Positions 56,745 through 64,000 of a stretch of 64,000 nucleotides of DNA are shown piece by piece. The DNA is from Fomes fomentarius (Eukaryota > Basidiomycota > Agaricomycetes > Polyporales > Polyporaceae). The position numbers were made by a program, and so were the translations under genes. The notes under the pieces were generated by a model that saw nothing but the letters and a program-made list of their open reading frames with translations, had not been told where the DNA came from and made no database searches. The first letter of the stretch is position 1; each line of letters starts with the position of its first letter. Location of the stretch: positions 3,038,001 through 3,102,000 of the forward strand of contig JABYQN010000002.1 of NCBI GenBank assembly GCA_022606135.1, read 5' to 3'.

Positions 56745-59700
56745 ATGAGTCAAGGTACGAAGGACCACAACCTCAACCGGTCATGTAACTTGACCATCAC
56801 ACTGCAGATTTAGAAGCTACTCAGCAGTCTTATTATGACGACGGCTATGGTCTCGAGGGGGAGGAGGAAGAGTACGAGGAGATCACTCAAGAAGATTGTT
56901 GGACGGTCATCTCCAGCTTCTTTGACCAAAAGGGTCTGGTCAGGCAGCAATTGGACTCGTTCGATGAGTTCGTCCAAAACACTATGCAGGAGTTGGTGGA
57001 CGAGAATGCGGACCTTATTCTCGACCAAGCGGATCAGCATACGGGGCATGAAGCAGACGTCACCCGCCGCTATGAGATCAAGTTTGGTCAGATCTACCTT
57101 TCTCGACCCACAGTCACAGAGGCCGATGGCTCCGTGGTCCCTGTCTTCCCCCAAGAGGCTCGTCTGCGTAACCTCACATACTCAGCGCCACTGTATATTG
57201 AGATGAAGAAGAGAGTTCTGGTCGGTAGGGAAGACCCGGACAGTGCCACGGGTGATATGTTGTGGGAGACAGAACAGGACGATAATCCAGCCGAAGCCAG
57301 GAAAGTATGGATAGGGAAGGTACGTGCCGCCTTCTCCATGTACCCTCCGACGGTCTCCTTTACGGTGCTCCATGTAGGTCCCCATTATGCTGCGCTCGAC
57401 CTACTGCATTCTCCATGGGCTAGGGGACCAAGAGCTCTTTGACCTCAACGAGTGCCCATATGACTCCGGAGGATACTTCATCATCAATGGCTCGGAGAAG
57501 GTCCTCATCGCTCAGGAGCGCATGGCCACGAACCATGTCTATGTCTTCGCCAAAGCTCAGCCCTCTCCCATCAGCTTCCTCGCGGAGATTCGTAGCGCAG
57601 TAGAGAAGGGAGGCAAGACGATCAGTCAGTTCCAGGTCAAACTCTACCATCGCAGTCAGGAGCGTTCGGTATGTTGAAATCAGTGTCACCCATTACCTTC
57701 CTCTCATTTGTTACTGCATTTCAGTTAGGAAATGTCATGAAGGCGACGATCCCCTACATCAAGGTGGACATACCTATATGGGTTGTCTTCCGCGCGCTTG
57801 GTGTCATTTCAGACCGCGACATCCTCGAACATATCTGTTACGACATGCAAGACAATCAAATGTTGGAGATGCTGAAGCCTTGTATCGACGAAGGTTTCGT
57901 CATTCAGGATCGGGAAGTTAGTGACATCGCATTGAATTTCTTCGTAACAACTGCTGAAGTCATTACGTATAGATCGCGCTTGACTATATCGGAAATCGAG
58001 GAACGACGACTGGTCTCAACCGTGAGCGTCGTCTTCGTTATGCCCAGGAAATCCTGCAGAAGGAGATGCTGCCTCATGTGTCCATGGCGGAGGGTTCGGA
58101 ATCGAAGAAGGCCTATTTCTTCGGGTATATGATTCACCGTCTACTGCTCGCGGCTCTTGAGCGGAGAGATCTCGATGACCGTGATCACTTTGGGAAGAAG
58201 CGACTCGATCTCGCAGGACCCCTTCTCGCCAATCTCTTCCGGATGTTGTTCCGCAAGCTTACGAAGGATGTGTACCGTTATCTTCAGAAGGTCAATATCT
58301 CACTTTGGGTGGGTGGTTTCAATCATACACTTACCGTCACAATCTCTAGTGTGTCGAGACCCACAAGGAGTTCGTGTTATCGCTTGCGGTCAAGCACAAC
58401 ACGATCACCAATGGTCTCAAGTACTCTCTTGCCACCGGAAACTGGGGAGACCAGAAGAAGTCGATGTCCTCGAAGGCTGGTGTCTCGCAAGTGCTCAACC
58501 GATACACGTACGCGTCCACTCTATCCCACTTGCGTCGGTGTAACACTCCACTTGGTCGCGAGGGGAAGATTGCGAAACCCCGTCAGCTGCATAACACTCA
58601 TTGGGGCATGGTGTGTCCTGCCGAGACGCCCGAAGGACAGGCATGTGGTCTCGTCAAAAATCTCTCCCTGATGTCTTGTATCTCCGTCGGCACTCTCTCG
58701 GCGCCTGTCATCGAGTTCTTGGAGGAGTGGGGTTTGGAATCCCTCGAGGAGAATGCCCATGCGTCGACGCCTTGCACGAAGGTGTTTGTAAACGGCGTCT
58801 GGATGGGTGTCCACCGAGACCCTGTCAGTCTCGTCAAGACCCTTAGGAAACTTCGCCGCAAAGACGACATCAACTGCGAAGTGTCCGTCGTTCGTGACAT
58901 TCGTGAGCGCGAGCTTCGCCTCTACACGGATGCCGGTCGTGTCTGCCGCCCCTTGTTCATCGTCGAAAACCAGCAGCTCCTGGTACAGAAGAGACACATC
59001 GAGAACCTCGTGCGCGCGAAGGATGACCCCACTTTCGAGTACACTTGGGACAACCTCATCAAGGACGGTGTCATCGAGTTACTGGATGCGGAAGAAGAGG
59101 AGACCGTTATCATATGCATGACGCCCGAGGACTTGGAGAATTCGAGGCTTCAAGCCGCAGGCGGACCCCCTCCGGAAGAGGAGGAGGACCCGTCTGCTCG
59201 CCTCAAGGCAGCGACTACGGCCCATACCTGGACACACTGCGAGATCCATCCAAGTATGATACTGGGCGTCTGTGCGAGTATCATTCCCTTCCCCGATCAC
59301 AACCAGGTGAGTACAGAGTGTAATCAATGAATGCCCGAAACTCATGGTTCCACAGTCTCCTCGTAACACATACCAGTCTGCTATGGGTAAACAAGCGATG
59401 GGTATCTACCTCACCAACTTCCTGGTCCGCATGGACACCATGGCAAACATCCTCTACTATCCCCAGAAACCGCTGGCGACCACACGCTCCATGGAGTACC
59501 TCCGCTTCCGGGAGCTCCCGGCCGGACAGAACGCCATCGTTGCGATCCTGTGCTACAGTGGGTACAACCAGGAAGATTCCGTCATCATGAACCAAAGCTC
59601 CATCGACCGAGGTCTGTTCCGGAGTATCTATTACCGGAGTTACATGGACCTCGAGAAGAAGAGCGGCGTGCAACAGCTCGAGGAGTTCGAGAAACCTACG

Positions 59701-60909
59701 CGTGACAAGACCCTCCGTATGAAGCACGGCACGTACGACAAGCTCGAAGACGACGGCCTCATCGCTCCCGGTACGAACGTCAATGGTGAGGACATTATCA
59801 TCGGCAAGACCGCTCCTATACCTCCAGACAGCGAGGAGCTCGGCCAGCGGACAAGGACGCACACAAAGCGTGACGTTTCCACACCGCTGAAGAGCACAGA
59901 GCAGGGTATCGTCGATCAGGTCCTCATCACGACCAATGCTGAGGGGCAGAAGTTCGTGAAGATCCGTGTCCGGTCGACGCGTATCCCCCAGATCGGCGAC
60001 AAGTTCGCGTCACGTCACGGTCAGAAGGGTACCATTGGTATCACTTACCGCCAGGAGGACATGCCATTCACTGCGGAGGGAATCACACCCGACATCGTCA
60101 TCAACCCCCACGCCATTCCCTCACGTATGACGATCGGTCACTTGGTCGAGTGTTTGTTGTCCAAGCTCGCCACTCTCATCGGAAATGAGGGTGATGCGAC
60201 GCCTTTCACCGACCTGACAGTCGAGTCCGTCTCAAAGTTTCTGCGGTCAAAGGGTTATCAGTCGCGCGGATTGGAGGTGATGTACCACGGACACACCGGT
60301 CGCAAGCTCCAGGCGCAGGTTTACCTCGGACCGACCTACTACCAGCGTCTCAAGCACATGGTCGACGACAAGATCCACTCGCGCGCGCGAGGTCCGGTGC
60401 AGATACTGACTCGCCAACCTGTCGAGGGTCGTTCGCGTGACGGTGGTCTGCGATTCGGAGAGATGGAGCGTGACTGCATGATTTCGCATGGTGTGGCGGC
60501 GTTCTTGAAGGAGCGCCTATTCGAGGCTAGCGATGCTTACCGACTGCACGTCTGTGATATGTGTGTCCTTCCTACCGTCCTACCTTCTACTGCTCATACT
60601 AAGACGTCCCGTATCACAGTTGCGGTCTTACAGCCATCGCCAACCTTGTGAGTACTCCGTACCCCACAAAGATCTAGCGCTTACTCTACCTTGACAGAAA
60701 AAACAAACGTTTGAGTGTCGCGCGTGCAAGAACAAGACTGCATGTTCACAAATCTACATTCCTTACGCCGCCAAGCTGCTCTTCCAGGTAAGTTCAACCG
60801 GCGCTGTATGCTGTGTGCAGGACTGACACCTTGGGTACCACAGGAGTTGCAGAGTATGAACATCGCACCTCGACTATACACGACATCGACGGGACGTATT
60901 CGGGATTAA
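56745..60909 (+). CDS. RPB2: RNA polymerase II second-largest subunit
   Basis: Ten exons (56745-56754, 56808-57319, 57378-57668, 57725-57916, 57973-58290, 58350-59306, 59356-60560, 60620-60647, 60698-60787, 60844-60909) sum to 1222 residues, matching yeast Rpb2 (1224). It forms much of the active-site cleft and wall of Pol II. Diagnostic blocks are [80 protein letters not shown], and the C-terminal zinc site VCDICGL...CRACKNK. The first exon codes only three residues plus one base and the eighth exon is 28 nt. Phases fit throughout. The widely used RPB2 phylogenetic marker lies in this gene. Confidence 0.97.
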
Positions 60910-60999
60910 TGCATGGACTCTTCCTTCATTTAGCTCAGGATAGAGATGATATGCGTGTACTTTACATATGCTCTATTAGATATGGAACCATAAGTGTAG

Positions 61000-63391
61000 C
61001 TAATCGTCCTTCATCAAACCCTCCCTCTCGTGGTCCTCGCCACCTTCATGCCGCTCACCGCGCCGCTTCTTTAGCGCAGCGTCCTCGTCGTCACTGCCTT
61101 GCCCTTCTTCGTCGCCAATCTCGAACACAACGGCGTCATCGCCTACGGGCCGGCCGACGAGGGTAGCGGCATCATCATCCTCCTTGAATCCACGAGCGTC
61201 CGTGCGTCGCTCGAGGGATTCGAGATCATAGTCCTCAGCATCTTCTTCGTCTTGTGCGAGCTCGTCGAACATAGCTAGCGTAATGGCAAGCAAGTAAGTA
61301 CAGATATATGATGGGTGAGAAAGGGAACCTATCTTCTGTTGTTTGGTGAAGGACGCCACATGTAGCCGGTTGCAATGAAGTCGACGAGGTAAAGGAGGGC
61401 AAGCCAACCGTCCAGCAGCCACCACTGAGACCTCCACGTTCTTGAGCCATAGTCTGGAACAGGAGGTCACCACTTTACTATGCATACGAAAGGGATCAGA
61501 CACACCTTCTGCGAAACGGCCAGAGAATGTCATCGAAGATACGACGAAGAAGATGGCGATAACCACGACGGTCATCATCAGGATGCGATGAAGCCAGATG
61601 AACATGGAAAGCTTGTAATGCTGCTTCCTTGCAGCCAGTTGCGTGATAGTTGCTATACGTACAAACATCAGAGAGCATCGAGGAGATGGCCATCAAGGTG
61701 TACCGACCATTGAGCGCATACATGATCCAGAGAAGGAAGCCGCTGAGCGTGAGAGCTAAAGGAATGACAAACAAGAGGAGTACGAAGGCGGAGCTTGACT
61801 CGAGCTCCAGCTCGACGATACCAACAGCATAGAGCACTATGCATGATTGGTGAGAAGAGCGTAGATACCATGCAAGGCCGAGACCAACCTCCGAAGACGA
61901 AGTGCGCGCCAGCCAGGAGTTGACATTTGAGCATAGTTCTGCCGAGGGACTCTTTCACGACGCTCAATCCAAGAGACACGACCAATAGCAAGAAGAACGA
62001 CAAGGCGTTCCGCCCAGCATCAAGGATGGCCACTGCGAAAGATGTGAGTTATGCTATCACAACGATCATAGGAGTAGACTGACCGACGATGAGGAAGACT
62101 ATGGACGCAGCTCCTTCGCCGTGTGCATTGAGGTACCGATAATAGGCTGACGGAGATATCGTAAGAAATGAATGTAAGAACAGAGAAATCAGACTTGCCC
62201 CAGTTCGCAAGCATTTCAATGATCAGAAAACCAAGTAGACCGGAGAGGTAATACTGCGGAAATGTGAGCTAGGTATCGCAAATCTTGGTATGTAACTGAC
62301 CTGAATCGGGAGCAAGTCTTGCGCGTTCTGCCAACAAAGCCATCCCCATGCAATGGCCAACAAAGAATACACCAAGAACATCGCGAAATAGAACTGTAAC
62401 ACGTCAGTGAATATAACATAGCCTCCGCCGGTTGATAGGCGCATACATTGACTTTGGGATAATCTGACGCAGGTAATTTGCCGTCAAAGGTGTTCCGGAA
62501 GAGTACAGTACCATTGTATGTCGGGTGGTATGGGACGTCGGTAGGGGCCTGCCTAGGAGATGATGAGGGTCGAACGGTAATTGGGACGATAGCTGAATAA
62601 TTGGTGTATGAGTGGCAGTTCATGAAGCACAGATGTAGCCATGAGCGCACCGACACAATAGTAGCCAGTCTTCCGCACAGAATACTGAACGGGCTCCTTG
62701 TACCACAAGACACCAGAGGGATTAGAATTCAGCGACGCGCTACTCTGCCTGGCCTGAAGCTCGGCATCCCTACGCCAAGGCGAAGTATACTCGGAGTTCT
62801 CGTCGGGCGGCGTAGGATCGCCAGCGGGGTTGTTCCAGAAGCCGCTGACGGCGACCTCCGATCCATCTTGCTCGGTGTTGTTATTGCCTTGAGAGAAGCC
62901 TATCCTCGCGGACCAGAAGCTGGTGTCGTTGATCGACTTGCCCGAAGGGAGGTTGATAATAAAGCGGCCCAATTCTGACTTGTCGCAGAACCCTTGTTTC
63001 TGAGCGTTGGAAGTGCATACATATGTCTTCTGCTGTGCATAAGGCAATGAGTAGTCCGGGGCGAATACGTATTGTGGTACTCACAGGACGATCCTCATCA
63101 GAGTCCGACGTAGCCTTGCCAAGGTACTCCTCATCTCCCCACTCATATATGACGGTCGCCAGCTGGCCATACGAGCCAGCATCGAACGTAACTTTGACAG
63201 ATGAGCGTTGTAAGTCGTGTATACAGCTGAGAGTTCGTCTCACCATTGATGTATGTATTCTTTCCTCCCCACATCCCAGAACAGACCTGGCGTTCATAGT
63301 CGGTGTCGGCAATCGGGACCTCGTACGCGGCGGTGCAGCAAACAGCGAGAAGCAATGAACAGAACGGAAGCCATGACCATCTGCAGACCAT
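61000..63391 (-). CDS. PTM1: PTM1/LUSTR-family Golgi seven-transmembrane protein
   Basis: Twelve exons (63391-63244, 63191-63085, 63029-62651, 62592-62447, 62393-62301, 62253-62199, 62146-62084, 62032-61889, 61836-61708, 61652-61506, 61453-61333, 61279-61000) sum to 603 residues. A signal peptide (MVCRWSWLPFCSLLLAVCCT) leads to a Cys-containing lumenal domain. Seven helices follow, starting FYFAMFLVYSLLAIAWGWLC. ILDAGRNALSFFLLLVVSLG, VKESLGRTM and KQHYKLSMF are family signatures. The conserved end WRPSPNNRRLAMFDELAQDE precedes an acidic cytosolic tail. The family (GOST, lung seven-TM receptor) works in Golgi and endosomal trafficking. Two introns are non-canonical: one GC-AG after 62199 and one apparent AT-AC at 61332-61280. 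Confidence 0.85.
61280..61332 (-). other. Apparent AT-AC intron in the PTM1-like gene
   Basis: The conserved end WRPSPNNRRLAMFDELAQDE is kept only if the intron starts ATAGGT and ends ATTAC (53 nt). Any GT-AG alternative removes the NNRR block or meets a stop. A CTTAC branch-like sequence lies near the 3' end. The start resembles a U2-type donor with A for G. Confidence 0.6.
62147..62198 (-). other. GC-AG intron in the PTM1-like gene
   Basis: The donor reads TGGG then GCAAGT and the acceptor CGTCAG, phase 1. The joined protein is MLANWAYYRYLN, as expected for the family. The GT one codon downstream gives the wrong phase. Confidence 0.7.
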
Positions 63392-63611
63392 GGCGGTTAG
63401 TGAAAGTGGAAGGAGTGTGTTGACGATTGTTGACCAAAAGACGCGTGAATAGGACCTGGATGATGCACTGGCGGCTGCGCACGCGCGGTCTCAGTGTGAC
63501 GTTCTCGCGCGCCTTCAAGCCAAGGCAAGCGAAGCCAGTCGCGCACTTTCGCCGCTCCTGTCATTCGCTGCCCGTCCTTGCATCCTCCATCCGTCTACAT
63601 TACACTGCGAC

Positions 63612-64000
63612 ATGCTCGGCGGCGATGAGGACGTCTTCGATAGCGTGACCTGGGAGTCTCCGGCAGTACCGACGACGTACGAGGGCACCTCGACGGCCCC
63701 TTCGGGCCCCGGCTTCAGGCAGAGCACGTCGGAGAGCGAGGATGGGCGCGGACCACACGACCCCAAGTGGGAGGGGTATCTCATTACCAGCGTAAAGGAT
63801 CCGGTGAAGGAGCTTGCGGAGACGAAGGACGCGTATGTATCGTATCTTGTCACTGCGAAGGTCAGTCCTGCATTGCAATTCATGTTGTTATGTATCGCTT
63901 ATTGGGAGACAGACGAATCTGCCTATCTTCTCTACTCCTAATCCTTCTTCTCGGCGACGGTTTCAAGACTTTGTATTCTTAAGAATGCATCTTGCAAAGG
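63612..64000 (+). CDS. SNX4: Sorting nexin SNX4/Atg24, 5' part only
   Basis: Two exons are visible (63612-63860 and 63913 to the window end), the first 112 residues. After an acidic, disordered leader the PX domain begins with WEGYLITSVKDPVKELAETK followed by DAYVSYLVTAK. It continues TNLPIFSTPNPSSRRRFQDF with the RRRFQDF phosphoinositide-binding basic cluster. This is the Snx4 (Atg24) type of PX-BAR sorting nexin, which recycles cargo from endosomes and supports selective autophagy. The BAR region lies beyond the window. It is divergent from the PTM1-like gene, another endosome/Golgi gene, with 220 bp between the start codons. Confidence 0.9.

Overview
The window is nuclear DNA of a filamentous basidiomycete (Agaricomycetes, most likely a wood-decay Polyporales species). 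Genes are dense, lie on both strands, and are cut by many short introns of about 48-65 nt. The proteins are of basidiomycete type, including a homeodomain mating-type pair, the beta-flanking protein and a GH7 cellobiohydrolase. I saw no bacterial-type operons, CRISPR arrays, rRNA or tRNA genes. Gene models were assembled by eye from reading frame, splice sites and phase. In nearly every multi-exon gene the exon lengths sum to a multiple of three, which supports them.

Left arm (1-16.8 kb): a partial F-box protein (-), an RSC9-like chromatin remodelling subunit (+), an ARMH3-like protein (+), the glycine decarboxylase P-protein GCV2 (+), a mitochondrial PPR protein (-), the Sec61 gamma subunit SSS1 (+) and a fungal seven-helix membrane protein (-). 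A 2.8 kb non-autonomous DNA transposon with 32-33 bp inverted ends and an 8-bp target duplication sits at 17.2-20.0 kb.

Centre (20-45 kb): COG1 (-), a TMEM115-like protein (-), a FAM32A-like protein (+), a DDT/WHIM-type chromatin protein (+), then mitochondrial intermediate peptidase (+), the divergent homeodomain pair HD2 (-) and HD1-like (+), and the beta-flanking gene (-). This is the MAT-A (HD) mating-type locus: MIP and beta-fg are its classical neighbours. A decayed MFS transporter, a LEA-like repeat protein (-) and a very long glycogenin (-) follow. The HD1-like partner has no recognisable homeodomain in the assembled model.

Right arm (46.8-64 kb): an ABC1/UbiB-family kinase like yeast YPL109c/Cqd1 (+), an old-yellow-enzyme flavin oxidoreductase (-), a fructosamine-3-kinase (+), a secreted GH7 cellobiohydrolase without a cellulose-binding module (-), RPB2, the second-largest RNA polymerase II subunit (+), a PTM1/LUSTR seven-helix Golgi protein (-) and the start of a SNX4/Atg24 sorting nexin (+).

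Most of the genes are housekeeping functions in secretory and Golgi traffic (SSS1, COG1, TMEM115, ARMH3, PTM1, SNX4), mitochondria (GCV2, PPR, MIP, ABC1 kinase) and chromatin or transcription (RSC9, WHIM protein, RPB2), held together around the mating locus. The most unusual items are the HD1-like gene without a homeodomain, an apparent AT-AC intron in the PTM1-like gene, two GC-AG introns, an ATG-only first exon in beta-fg, and the transposon.
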